DNA of 64,000 bases from Thecamonas trahens ATCC 50062 (taxonomy: Eukaryota > Apusozoa > Apusomonadida > Apusomonadidae). Location of the stretch: the NCBI RefSeq assembly GCF_000142905.1, contig NW_013657659.1, positions 20,233 to 84,232 on the forward strand, given 5' to 3'. Below the pieces are notes generated by a model, which was given only the letters and a program-made list of their open reading frames with translations, ran no database searches and was not told the DNA's origin. Shown piece by piece: positions 20,429 through 33,000 of this stretch; positions within the stretch are counted from its first letter, which is position 1; the number at the start of each line of letters is the position of its first letter. Position numbers and translations under genes: made by a program.

Positions 20429-23400
20429 ATGACGACGAAGGTGCTCCTGTTCCCCCTGTTCGAAGCGGAGCAAGTGTTCGGCCCAGCTACCGAACCTGTG
20501 GCTGTCAGCTCTTGCAAGTCATGCTTCCTGGTGGCGTCCAGCACGGGACTGGTCTCACTCTACGCGCCAGGAGGTAGCACATCATCTGCTCGCATACTCT
20601 CTTCCTTTGCAGCTACATCTTCAAGTATTTGGAAGATGGCGTATGTGCCACAAGCTGATGTGGTAGTGACTTTGGAAAATACCTCTCAATCGCTCTCGCA
20701 ATCGCAAGCTGTTCGCATCTACGCCAACTGGCGCATTCTCCCAGATTCTGATGCTGTTCTTCGTCCATCGTCCTCCTCCTCGTCATCTCATGCTACCACC
20801 GCTGGTCCTGCTTCTAGCTCTGGTGCTATTGCTCCTCCTGCTGCTGCTGCTGCTGCTGTTTCTCCTAGTTTGCTGCCGGCGGCTGCGCTGGGTCAATCGC
20901 CTCCCCGCTCTGGTCATGGTCTCGATGATGACGATGCTGCGCGAGCTGCTGCTCGTCTAGCTCTCGCCTCGCCAGATGTGGCGGTGCCAGACAATCATCC
21001 GCTTCCGGCTGGACTTGTCACCTACACTCTGCCCGCTAGTGAGGAGCATCCGCCGGTGGCCATCGCTGTCTGCTCCGAGCTACCGCACCTAGCGGTGGCT
21101 TCGGCAAAGGCCATCAGCGTGTGGAACGTCGACCCGAGCATCGGCGAGCCGACGCTCATGGCTTCGGTCGAGCTGCCGGATGGATCGAGTTCGAACCCGC
21201 CGGTGGCAGTGGCGCTCCGCGCCGGCGTCCTCGCCTTTGCCACCGCATCGGAGCTCTTTGTCTATCGGCTGTGGTTCGAGCGGACAGCGCCACGTGGGCC
21301 AGGCGCCACTTCGGGCTCGGCAGTCCCTTTGCGCCCACGCCGCTCCCAGTTTGGCCAGCCGCTTGCTGCCTTTGGCACCGACGTGGACATGCTCTCCAGC
21401 TCGGCGCTCATCGGCACCGACGCCGCAGCCACCTTTCGCTTTGACGGCACCAGTGGCAAGCCGTCGTCGCATGCAGACATGCTCCTCGTCCCTGGCTTGC
21501 CTGCCGAGCGAGCCAGCGGCAAGCCGGTCTCTGCCTCGGCAGCCCACCGCGCCGCCCACCCCTCGGCCGCCGCAGTCTGCGAGCTCACCGCCTCCGCCCC
21601 CTCCACGCCTTTCACGTCAACGCCGCCGACGGCTACCAGCTTACACAATGCACGCTCGTGGCTCATATCCGCAGCGACACGAGCTGGGGCATCCACTCGC
21701 TCCAGGTTCTGCCTGAGCATGCCGGCGGGAGCGTCGAACTCGTCGCCGCCAACGACGACCCGCTGAGCGAGTTTCAGGCCCCGATCTCCCAGTCCGCGGC
21801 TCGGTCGGCCTGCCGCGTCCTCGTCGCTGGCGAGCGGACCGGCATGCTGCTCGCTGTTGGTGCCTCGGGCGAGTCGGTTACCAAGCTCTGTGACTATGCC
21901 TTTACTTCGCCAGCGAGCGCCGTCCTTGCCTCGGACTCGCTTGTCTACGTCGCTACCGCCACCGGCATGGAAACCTGGTCGCTCCGCGGGCTCGATGGTG
22001 GCTTTGGCGCAAGCTACCCGCCGCCGGCGGTCCTTGGCATGCAGGTCTTTATGGGCGTCCGCTCGTTTGCGCTCGCGGGCGACGCCCTCGTCGTCCTCTC
22101 CAAGATGTACGAGGACGAGACAGCGTACCCACCGACGGCGTGCCGTGGAATGACCCGCCTTCCGGCCGAGGCCTGGAACATCTACATCCTGCACTCGGCG
22201 CCGCTCGGTAGCCTCGTCAACGACATCTCAGCGCGCGCAGCCATGGCCAACGAGCCTGATCCAGGCACCTACTTTCTCCTGCTTCTCGAAGCCTACCTCC
22301 TCCTGCAGACCCGCCTCGCCAAGCTCGCCCACGAGGCTCGCGAGGCCATCGGTCTGCTCGGTGCACCCGAAGTCGACCTCGCTGAGAGTGTCACACACAC
22401 CCTCGAGGCCGCCAACTGCACCGCGCTGCTGCACAAGACCGCGGCGCTCCTTGCCGCCTTTCAGATGAACGCGGCGGCGCCGGCCTCAGCCGCACACTTT
22501 CTGTGGCAGTCGGACATTCCGCTCACCCGCGGCCTCGCCCTCCTCGCCCGTGCGCCCGGTGAAGCCAAGATCTACTACCTCGACCGCATGCTCTTTGCGC
22601 CTGTGCTCCTGCCGCGCGTTGACGCCAATGCTGACGCCGCCGCCGCCATTGTCGCTCTCTACGCCCGCCACGCCCCGACCTCGCTCGCCCGCCTCGCCCT
22701 CTACTCTTGCCTCCAGGACTACCCGCAAGAGCCGGTCCTCACCGGCCTTGCCGAGCTCGAGACAAGAAGCCCGTACGACACCCTCGCCTACGCCCTCCTT
22801 GCGCTCGACGTTGGCAAGCTCTCAGCAAGTGTCGAGGCCCTCCTCGCCACCCCGCCCGAGCTGCTGACCAAATTCGTCTCGGCCTCGCCGGGCATGCTCT
22901 ACGTGCCGCCGGACCAGGGCAGGTGGACCGGCTCTTCCGACTACGACGACGACTACGATGCTGGCGGCGGCCCAGGCTCTGATCCTGCACTTCCGGCTGC
23001 GCTGCCGTCGTTTGCCGAAGTCCTCGCCGTCGCCCTCCCTTTGTCTTCCTCGACATCATTGTGGCCCAGGCCCTCGACTCGGCCACCCTTCCGTTCTCGG
23101 TTGCCCTTGACCTGCTCGAGTCGGCCTGCGGCAGCCGCCGAGTTGCGGCCAAACCCAACTCGCTCGTCCCACTTGCCACCCTTGACCCTGACGCTGCTCT
23201 CGACGGACCGGCCCAGGCCGCGCTCCTCGCACACATGGCCGCCTCCTCGGGCTTGGCCCGCCTCCCGCTCGTCGAATGCTTCCTCGAGCGTGCCATCGTG
23301 TGCCCCAACTTGGAGACCGACGTCTCTGAGCTGGCTGTCCGCCTCTCACACATGTACCTGGCCCGGATTCTGGATGCCGAGGCCGTCGACGGCGGCGGAC

Positions 23401-24035
23401 CTCAGCTGGTGAGCCTCCCAGCCGTCGCCTCGCTGCCGGCAAGCCACGCAGCTCGCGCCGAGGCCTGGCTCAGCATGCTGGCCGACGCCGCGCCATTTGG
23501 CGAGCCGTACCCGTGGCTGGCGCTGATGCCAGCTCCGGAGCCGATCAGGCCGTACGTGGCCAAGCTCTCGTCACTCCTCGCCTCGCCGCTCTTCCACTCG
23601 GCCGAGTTGCTCCTCGACCAGATCCAAGCAGCGATGCCGTCGCAGACCTCCCCGCCGCTTCATCTCTGCAGCCTCGAGCTCGCCTGCCTCGCTGCACTCG
23701 GGCGGACCGAGACTCTGGTCAAGACCCTCGCCACTGTCGCTGCCGCCGCCCCGGTCGTCCCGCTCGCGGTCGCCCGCCTCCACTTTGGCAGCGACGCCGA
23801 GGCCTGGCGGGCGCTGTTAGACGCGCTCAATGCCTCTTCCGGGCCAGCGGGCGACAGCGCTGACCCGCCTGTCGCCACCCGCTATGTTCTCGAGCACATG
23901 GCCCGGATCCTCCCGCCGGCGACCTTCATGCAGCTGTTGCCGTCCGATGGTGACCTCCGGGTTTACTTTCCGCTCCTCGCCGCCAGCATCACCGGCGAGC
24001 GGTCGCGCAAGGTCCTCGCGTCGATGCCACTATAA
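20429..24035 (+). CDS. HPS3: HPS3 homologue (BLOC-2 subunit)
   Basis: One long coding region interrupted by two one-base lesions. With one C added in CCCCC at 21597-21601 the frame runs ...TASAP-LHAFHVNAADGYQLTQCTLV. With one T added in TTT at 23040-23042 it runs VALPFVFLDIIVAQAL. The restored length is 1202 aa (human HPS3 ~1004). The N-terminal ~400 residues form a beta-propeller-like region with the HPS3-type VSLYAPG...YVPQADVVVTLE...VRIYANWR segment. A Ser/Ala-rich loop interrupts it, and the remainder is helical with alternating Leu/Ala repeats, as in BLOC-2 subunits. HPS3 acts with HPS5 and HPS6 in lysosome-related organelle biogenesis. A 39-nt in-frame GTAGCA...TTTGCAG segment (about 20573-20611) could be a tiny intron or coding. 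Identity rests on pattern recognition of the N-terminus. Confidence 0.68.
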
Positions 24036-24068
24036 AGGAGACACGCAACATGGCGCGCCGGGCAGCTA

Positions 24069-25930
24069 CTACTGCGAGTACGAATAGTCGCCGTAGGCGT
24101 AGTCGCCGTAGGGCGGGTCCTGTGTGACAAACGATTTGCTCCCGCCTGCCGCCGGTCCGCGGCCGCGGCTTCGCCGGGCCTGGCCGGCGCCGTCCGAGTA
24201 CTCGTACGCGTCGTAGCCAGAGTAGTCGAGCTCGTCAACGCCACGATCGTGGGCGTGGTCGTCAGGCTTGGAGAGCGGGGCCATGTATGCGGAGCGGGAG
24301 AAGGAGCGGCCGGTGATGAGCGAGAGCATGCGGGTGTTCTGCCGCGGGACGCAGTCCTCGATGGTCTTGCCGCCGGTGGTCACGGCAGTCTTGTCCGCGC
24401 CGGCGTCGATGAGCCGATGCGCGACCGGGGTGTGGCCAAAGCGGGCCGACCAATGGAGCGGCGTCCATCCGGCCTCGTCGGGCTCGTTAAGCGAGGCTCC
24501 GGCGTTGACCAGCATGTCGACAATGTTGAGATGCCCACGCCGCGCGGCCCAGTACAGCGGCGTAGCGCCCTTGGCATCGGCGTTGTCGACCTGCGCGCCG
24601 GCATCGAGCAGCGCCGAGCAGACCGAGCTTGCGCCAAGGACCGCCGCCAGATGCAACGGGGACTTGTCGTCCGAGTCGGCGAGGTTGACGTCGGCGCCAG
24701 CGGCAATGAGCTCCTCGGCCGCCGCCCGCGACCCGCTCCGCAGCGCCCATACCAGAGCGGTGGCCCCAGTCTTGTCTGTTGCGTCCAACTCGAGCTCCTC
24801 ACCGTAGTCCAGCAGCAGATTGAGCGTCTCCGGATCGTAGTACCGCGCAGCGAGATGGACCACAGTCGAGCCGACCCGATCAGCGGCGTTAAAGTCGGCC
24901 TCGCCGGCCTCGAGCAGGACCTCGGCGCATGCGACATGTTTGTATCGGACGGCGCAGTGGAGCGGTGTCCCGCCGAGCGAGTCCATCTCGTTGACCGACG
25001 TCCCGGCCTCGATGAGCGCAGCGACGCCGTCGGCGAACCCGTAGCCGGCCGCTACATGCAGCGGCGTCACTCCCGAGCCGAGCTTGACATTCGGGTTTCG
25101 CCGTGGTCAAGCATCACCTGCAGCGCTTCGATGTCGAGCGCCTGGCACGCCTCGAATAGATCCGCCCGCGGAAGTCCGTCCACCGCCTGGCCATTGTTAT
25201 ACGAGCCAGCGTAACCATCTCTCGGCGTCCGCGACGAGGCCGACCCTCCAGCCCGCCGCCGCCCAGCAATCGGCGGCAGCACAGCAGGCGAGCCCTGGAA
25301 CGCGTTCGCCCGGCTCTTTTTCTTTGGCTGCGACCGCCGCGACCGTCCCGACCGATCAGACCGAGACCGAGAGTGCGACCGCGAGCGAGACCGTGATCGG
25401 GAGCAAGAGCGGGTGTGGCGTGATCGAGAGCGAGAGCATGAGCGAGAACGAGAGCGCGAGCGTGAGTGTGAGCTGCCGGCTCTCCCGCGAGACCTCCTGC
25501 CCGATGAGATGGATGCACGAGAGCGAGCGTTTGCCAGCGAAGCGTTTGAGCGATGACGATTAGATTTTTTGTCGGAACGACTAGATGCCCGAGAAGCTCT
25601 TGAAGGCGAGTCTCTCTGCGAAGACCGTGACGGCGACATTGACGCCTTTGATGTCTTTGACTGTCTCGTCCGACTTCTATCGTTGCTCTCAAGCTCTTCC
25701 TCCGAGTACGGCTGTCCGAGTTGACCACCGCCAGCACCAGCACCAGCACCAGCACCACCACGACCATCACCATCACCATACTCTGCATATGGTTCGTATT
25801 CTCCATATCCTTCATCTGCATAAGGTCCGTATCCGTCGTACTCGTCGTACCGTCCCTCCGACCCAGACATGTTGGTGGCTACCACCGGCGAGGAGTGCCC
25901 TGCCAACCGCGAACTTGCTTCCAACGACAT
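24069..25930 (-). CDS. RS-rich ankyrin-repeat protein
   Basis: Two overlapping reading frames form one gene if one base is added in the AAA/CCC at 25093-25098. The join then reads MLDHGENPNVKLGSGVTPLHVAAGYG, a perfect ankyrin consensus, and the protein has 620 aa. Residues ~20-60 are Tyr/Glu/Gly-rich. Residues ~85-230 are Arg/Ser dipeptides (SRSRSRSRS) typical of splicing-factor-like disordered regions. About eight ankyrin repeats follow (GxTPLHxAA units), and the tail is again Tyr/Gly-rich (YGDYAYGDYSYSQ). The second ATG (25870, MSGSEGRYDEY) is an alternative start. RS plus ankyrin suggests a nuclear scaffold, by inference only. It is divergent from TMEM19, with 87 bp between starts. Confidence 0.8.
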
Positions 25931-26017
25931 TCGTTATTGAACAGAGAGAGAGGCCAAACGACGGCCAAACGGTCATTGGCGGGGGACCACCCTCTCCACT
26001 CTACTTCACCATCGATT

Positions 26018-27050
26018 ATGTCATCAACAAGTAATTGTTAGCTCCACCAAACGATCACCCCAGCAACAAGTGATTGTACCCTCAAACGAACGATCACCCC
26101 AACAACAAGTAATCGTACCCACAACAGAACGATCACCCCAACAACAAGTAATCGTACCCACAACAGAACGATCACCCCAACAACAAGTAATCGTACCCAC
26201 AACTGAACGATCATCCCAACAACAAGTAATCGTACCCGCAACAGAACGATGGGGCATAGCATTCGCCCTGGTCCTCACAGCCCGTGGCTACACAAAGGGC
26301 TCCCTCTCGGCGTCAGGAGCCGTGGCGGCGTTCGTCACCGGATGGGCGACTTGCGCAGCAGGCGGACTTCTGCCTGCACTGCATCTTGTGGCCTTTTTTA
26401 TTTCTTCCTCGGCGCTCACACGATACGGCGCAAAGCGCAAGGCCGTGCTCGAGGCAGAATATGCCACATCGTCTTCAAGATCGGCTGTTCAAGTTCTCGC
26501 AAACTCGCTCACTGCTTCTCTTGCTCTCATCGCCGCTGCTCTGCTCGACAGACATCATCATCTTGCTCTGCTCGCGTCCTTGGCACACTACGCCGCCTGC
26601 GCTGCAGATACTTGGTCATCGGAGCTGGGCATCCTGGCTACCGCCCGTCCGCGGCTCATCACCGCGCCGTGGCGGCTCGCTCCGCCCGGCACAAACGGAG
26701 GCGTGACGCTTGTTGGCACGGTCGCCGGGCTGGCTGGTGGCGCCTTTATTGGCCTCGCCCACGCCCTCATGCTCGCATTGCTCGGCTCGGAGCCGCTCGG
26801 GACCGCTCTAACCACATGGGTCTTGCTGGGAGCTGCTTCCGGCCTCCTCGGCACCACCATCGACTCGCTTCTCGGTGCCACCCTACAGTACTCGGGCTGG
26901 GACCCGGAGCGCAAAGTTGTCATCGAGTCGCCGTCCGCCGAGCTCGTACACATCACCGGCGCCGATATACTCGACAACCACCAAGTCAATTTTGCGGCCT
27001 CGTTCTTTACCGTTGCCATTGTCGTCGGATCCGCCTGGACGTTGGCCTAG
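26018..27050 (+). CDS. TMEM19: TMEM19 / DUF92 membrane protein
   Basis: The conserved part begins WGIAFALVLTARGYTKGSLSASGAVAAF and lacks an ATG. Splicing ATGTCATCAACAA (26018-26030) through a 214-nt GTAATT...AACAG intron (26031-26244, phase 1) gives MSSTKRWGIAF... and 272 aa. DUF92 hallmarks are present: AFFISSSALTRYGAKRK, AADTWSSELG, PRLITAPWRLAPPGTNGGVTLVG, GLLGTTIDSLLGATLQYSG. Five to six transmembrane segments are visible. Plant and cyanobacterial relatives are phytyl-phosphate kinases, while the animal members' reaction is less certain. The intron is almost wholly a 39-bp minisatellite that is itself open in the TMEM19 frame, so isoforms with extra 13-residue repeats are possible. Its stop is 17 bp from that of GANP. 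Confidence 0.87.
26051..26250. repeat. 39-bp minisatellite inside TMEM19 first intron
   Basis: Five near-identical 39-bp units start at about 26051, 26090, 26129, 26168 and 26207. Each contains CAACAA|GTAATCG, usable as a donor, and AACAG|AACG, the same sequence as the functional acceptor. The unit is a multiple of three and open in the TMEM19 frame (VIVPTTERSPQQQ). Confidence 0.93.
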
Positions 27051-27067
27051 GCCTGCGCCTGCTCCAC

Positions 27068-30000
27068 TCAGCTCGGCACAGAGAGCTTCGACTCGCTCAC
27101 CGACCACAGGAGCAGGTCTGACTCGGCCATCTTGCGCCGCTGCTTGTGCGCCCGCCGCATAAACTTGGCAAACAGGTCGTCAACAGAGAGGTCGGCCTCG
27201 TCCGAGCCCGAGCCCGAGCTCGAACCGGTGGCTGTGCGGAGCTGCGGCGAGCCGGTTGCCGCCCGCAGCTTGCGCGCCGACCGTGCCATCCGCGGTGTGC
27301 CCGGCGCGCCACGCGGCGCCTTGGACGCCGATAGCGGCTTGCGTCGCTTTGAGGCCGGTGGCGTCGCTACAGGACTGCCAGCCGCAGACAGCGTAAAGAC
27401 ACCCGAGTTTGTCCGTAGCATCGGTGTCCGCGGCTGCAGCGCAACGTCGACGTCGCCGAGCTCGTCGTCGAACACGGCAGACCGCTTGCCGAGCACCCCG
27501 GGCCCGACCACGGTCGGCGGTATCCGCCGCGGCGTACGCGCCGGCTCGCGGTTGGCCTTGACGTGGGCCTCCACCAGCGAGCTCGGCAGTGGGCCGAGCG
27601 GCGGTCGAAGGTATGTATGATACACCGGGAGTGCACGGACCTCGGCCGGCAGCTGCTCCAGCCGGTGCTCGACCACCGCCCGCATGAACATGGCCCACAG
27701 CGGGCCGAGCTCCACAGACGGCACAAACGTCGAGCGCCCGCTGCCGCTGCCGCCGAGTGCTTGCGGAAAGTGCGCACGCAGCGCGTGCTGCAATGCTGTC
27801 CGCATCGACACCAGCGCCAGTGGGAGGAGCGGTGACTCGTGCTCCCGTGCCGCAAGCGCGCTTGCATAGTCAGAGAGGAACGCAGAGACAAGGCCCGGCT
27901 GCGCGTACGCGAGTCCCTCGAGATGCACAGAGGTGACCTGCATCGTTGACCCGTCTGATGGCACGTACGCCGTCCCAACTCGGCCGAGATCCGGAAGCTT
28001 GAGCGCGCTCAGTACGCTTCCCAGCGTCGCCAGCGCGCCAGGTGCGTTCCACTCGAGAGGCGGCACCGCGTCGGGCGCGTACTCGGGCGCCGGCCAGTCG
28101 TACGCCCCGAGCCGGTCGTCGGTGAGGAGCGAGGCGAGCGCGTCGAGCACCCCGTTGAACATGCCGATGCCGTGCTCAAGCGTGAGTGCAGGACGCGAGA
28201 GCACCTCGTCGACGTGGACAGAGACGTAGTGATCGATGAGCTCGCCAAGCGAGAACAGCGCCAGCGGCGGTGCCGCAGGCCCGTACTCGGCCGCCCACTT
28301 GAGCCCGGCCTGGAGCGTGCACACCGAGTACTGACCTTGCTTCGGGTCGCCGGCCTGCAGCTCATTGTACGGCTGGATCCGCCACGCCCCGACTTGCGCC
28401 TGCGGCAGTGAGCCGAGCTCGAGCACCCGTGCCACCCGCCGCATCTCCGCCTGCACCTCTAGCTCGCGCGCGCCCGACTCGGCCTGCACCGCGTCAGACG
28501 CGTACAACACAAGCAGAGCGGCACCAGCCTGCGGTGCGAGTCCGGCCACCAGCGCGTGGAGCCGCTCGCGCTCGGCAGTCTCGGTCGCCTCGGCATCGTC
28601 GTCTTCGTCCGACGACCCGTCGTCGCCGTCGCCACTGGTGTGGAGGACAAAGACAAGGCATGTCGTCCCGCGCAACACCTCGGCGAGCGCGCGCTTGGTC
28701 TCATGCGTCTCTCCAGCCAGCGTTCCGTATACCCCCGCGCCGCCACTTGCAGCTGTGGCAGAAAGGCCTGGCCAAACGACTCGATCTCACGCCCGAGCTC
28801 GGAGGCCGCCACCCCGTACGCCGTCAGCGGCGCCGTCAGCGTCGCCGAGTTCGGTGAGAGCTGGTCAAGCTGGTCGGTAAGGAGCGACGCAGACTTGGCG
28901 AGCTTGCCCGCCAGCCACGACGAGATATCGGACTCGTGTGGCGACGACCGCGCCGCCACCACCACCTTGAACCCAAGCGTCACCGTCGCTGGGGCTGCAC
29001 TAGCCGCGCCCGCAGTCCCGCGCAGCGGCCAGTGCTCCGACATCGAGCCAGCCCGAACGTGGCAGCCGTCTTCGCCCTGGGCTGACTCGAGCAGCGGCGT
29101 CGCCGCTCGCGACCGCTTGACTCCAGCCTCAAACGGTGGCATCGCCGACGCCACATGCGCAAGAAAGGCCTCGTACAGTGGCTTGGCCACCAGGCTCGGC
29201 ACGTCCAGGGCGCACCAGAACGCGTGGCTCTCCTCCTCGGCGCGGAGTCGCATCGCCATCAGCACCTGCTGGCTCGCGCTCGCCGCCTCCCACTCGCGGA
29301 ACGACGAGCCGGCCGAGAGCTGGCTCCGTGCCAGCCGCACCCCACCGGCGCCCGCGGGCGAGAGCAGCGAAGTGCCGCTCCGCACCAAGCTCTTTCCCTT
29401 GCCGGTCCGGGCTGGCGTTACCGGCGGCGTGGCTTCGTTACCCTCGCTCTCACCCTCGCCCGGCACTTCGAGCAGCATGCTCATGTGCTCGCCAGCCGAG
29501 AACAAGCCCGAGCTCAGCGGTACGCCGGTGAACGACGCCTTGAACTGCTGGTACCGCGCCTCGAGCTCGGCCCGCCGTGCGGCGCGCTCGCTACGGATCC
29601 GCGCGCACGTCTCATACATCGATCGCCAGCGAGTAAACAGCCCGCGCGTGATCCGCTGCTCCCGCGCGCGGATCAGGTTCGCCTCGCGCGCAGCCTGCCG
29701 CCGCGCCGCCGCCTCGCGCTGAGCCACCAGTGCGCGCTCCAGCTCGCGCGCCGCCGCCTCCGCCGCCAGCCGCTCCTCGCGCGCCAACGCCAGTCGCTGT
29801 TCTTCGGCCGCAAGTGCTGCCGCCTCGCGCCGTAGCTTCTCGGCCGACGCCGCCGCCTCAGCTGCCAGCGCGCGCTCGCGGGCGGCGGCCGCAGCGGTTG
29901 CTTCGCGGGCAGCCTTGTCGGCTGCGGCTTTGTTCGCTGCTGCCTGCGCTGCCGCTGCCTGCGCTGCCGCCCGCTCGGCCGCCGCTGCCTCGGCCACGCG

Positions 30001-33000
30001 CTTGGCCTCCGCCGCTGCTGCCACTCGAGCAGCCACCGCCGCTGCTTTGGCGGCCTCAGCGTCAGCTGCGGCCTTAGCTCTGGCCGCCACCGCCTTGGCC
30101 TCCACCGCCTTCGCCTCCGCCTCAGCTGCGGCCTTGGCGCGGGCCACCCGGCGCTCGTTCTCTAGCGCGAGGGCTGCTGCGCGAGCCTGTTCTTGGCGGA
30201 CTGCATCCGCCTCTCGCGCAGCTGCAGCAGCAGCAGCTCGACGCTCGGAATTGGCAGCACGGGCGGCGGCGATCGCGTCCTGATCCTCCTCTCCGGCGCC
30301 GCGTCGGGAGAGGAGGCGGACGTGTTTTTGAAGCATTGCCCGATCCAGCGGCGGCTCGCCGTGCCGCGGCAGGACGCCCGAGATAACCAACGCGTTGGTG
30401 GCGCACGGGTCGAGCTTGGACTCGATGAGGACGTGCGAGCACGAGACTGGGAACTTGGATGAGTTGTGGACCAGCGAGTCGGTGCCAAAGAAAACGCACA
30501 CCTGGCCGTGGTAGTCGCGGCTCGTCTGGTTCGCCTGAGTCGCCGGCACCTCGGCGGGCGCCAGGCCGTGGTGCTGCAGAAAGGCGATGGCCTCGGTCTC
30601 GGTCTCAAAGCCGAGAACGCCCACGAGGTACTCGACTGGGATTGGATCGACAACCTTGGCACCGGCAATTGGGCCGGCAACCGATCGGTACGCCCGGTTC
30701 ATGGTCCGCAGTGCTACGCTTCGCATCGGATTGAAGAACTTGTGGATGAGGCACGCGTTGAGGTACGTCGTCGAGCGGACAAGGTTAAAGAACTTGGCGT
30801 AGTTGCCAGTCTTGAACGCCTGCACCACGTCGAGCGCAAAGGCGAGGTCTGGCGAGGCCAGCAGCTCGGCCGGGAGCGTGAGCAGGTCAAGCAGCGCCTC
30901 GGGTGAGTCAATGCGAGAGAGGACGCCGTAGGCGCGGAACTCAGCCTCGTTCGGCGGTGTCTCGCCGCGGTAGCGGAGGACACGGTACATGTGGAAGAGG
31001 TCGGTGATGCACTTGGAGAACTGCTCCATGTTCTGCTGCGAGTCGAAGAGCTCGATCGGCTCCTCGCAGCACCGGTGCTCCGAGAGAATGTGGAACCGCA
31101 CAATTTGCTCAAGCACCTCGGCAGCCTCGACCGAGGCGATGGCCTGAAAGTTGTAGTCCTGTCGGATTGACCGGGTCCGGTCGCGGACATAGGCATGGAC
31201 CTCAGCAAACGACCGCGCCGTCGAGTCGATGACCTGAGCGAGGACGTAGTCCATGGTCCTACGAAGAACAGGGTGCGGACGGACCTCTTCCGGGAGCGGG
31301 GGCGCGTCGCCGGCTGCTGGCCGGTGGAACTTCTTCATCACCGCCGAGTGGTCGATGGTGTTCGTTCCGGGAATCTTCTCAAACGAGAGCAGATCATTGC
31401 GAATGTACCGCTCCAGCCGCTCGTGCTCTGGGCACATGTCCGGGCAGGTGCCGACAATGGCGGCGGCATCGCGGACGTCGGTGCCGTGGACCAGCGCGGC
31501 CTTGGCCTCCTCGCGCTTGCGGACAACCTCGACGTTGAGCTTCTTGTACCGCGCTTCGGCCTCGCCGACCGAAGCAAACCGCTTTGCGCGCTCCGCCGCC
31601 CGCTCCTGGGTCAGCGAGTCATCGTCGCGAATTTTGACCAGCGTAGACGGCGCCGGGACGACGGCCGCCGGTGGAGTCGCCCGCAGCGCCGCAGACGCTG
31701 CCGCAGACGGCCGCTGCGTCGCAAACGGGGCCTCTTCTCGGCTGCTCCGCGCCACATGCTTGCGTTGGGGCGGCGCGAACAGACTGCGCCCAGAGGTGGG
31801 TGTCGGCTTGGGCTGTGCCACGGCGAACGGGTTGGAGCCGGGCGCTGGCGGGGCCGACGGAGCCGATAGTGCCGATGGTGCCGACGGGACAAAGGCCGGA
31901 GCAGTAGCCCGCAGCTTGAACGACGACGGGCCGGTGTCACTCGAGCCCGCGCCGGAGAGGCCGGAGAAGGCGGACGCGGTGCGGGTCATTGTCGACTGCA
32001 AAAAGTGGCTGGCGCTGTCGTTGGTGGCGGTGGCGGAAGTGTCGTCGACTTCGTCGTCTCGGTCGTCATCGTCGGGAGAAGCATGGTCGCGGCGGGAGGT
32101 GCGGACGACGACGCAGAGTCGAACGACGGCACCGAGCGCGCCTGCGAGACCTTAATGGGTACACCGCCGATAGAAGTGACCGAGGCGATGGCCTCTCGGG
32201 CGGAAGCGGCGGTCTCGAAAACAATGATGGCCGACTTTTTGGACTTGCCAAACTTGGGGAAGATGTCGACCACCTTGCCGCACTTGGTCACGGCGCGGAC
32301 AAGCGCGCCCTTGTAGTTGCTCTCATCAGGGACAACAGGGATAAAGACAGCGCGCTTGGTAGGGTCGTCATCGTCACCGTCGTTGTTGCGCTGGTACTCT
32401 TCGGTCGACGCGCCGCCATCGTCGTTGTTGCCGTCATCGCCGTTGTCATCTTCATCGTGGCCGTCGTCGTCACCGGCAAAGTGGAACCCCGAAGCTGAGC
32501 CGTTGTTGTTCTTGGAGCGCTTAACAAAGACGGTAGTGCCCTTGCCGCCGCGCTGGCCCTTGCGTGGGTTGCGGGCGGCATTTTCGCCATCACCAGACGA
32601 TGCGCCCTTGGCTTTGTTGAGGCCGCTCAGGCGGGCAGCAAACTTGTCAGCGAGCGAACCCTTGGTCCCAGACGGCTTCTTCCGCTTCCGGGCCTGGACC
32701 GCCGACTTTTTGCCCTTCTTGCCCGACGACTTGGACGCCTTTTTCCCACGGGTCTGTTGGGGGGGGGAGGTGAGTGAGCGCAGTCGTCCGCCTCGACGAT
32801 CAGAGTGCGAAACAGAGGACGGGAGAGGGGGTAGATGGAGAGTGGCTTCAGATTTGAGCAGCAGTACATCAAAGGAGCAGAGGAGGACGGAGTACTTGGG
32901 GACCGACGCAGTGGATGGGCAGATTGCCGAGCAGTGCTCGTAGCAGTGGCATAGCAGATTCGGCGTAGCAGTGGCTGGGCAGCGGCTGGGCAGTAGCGTA

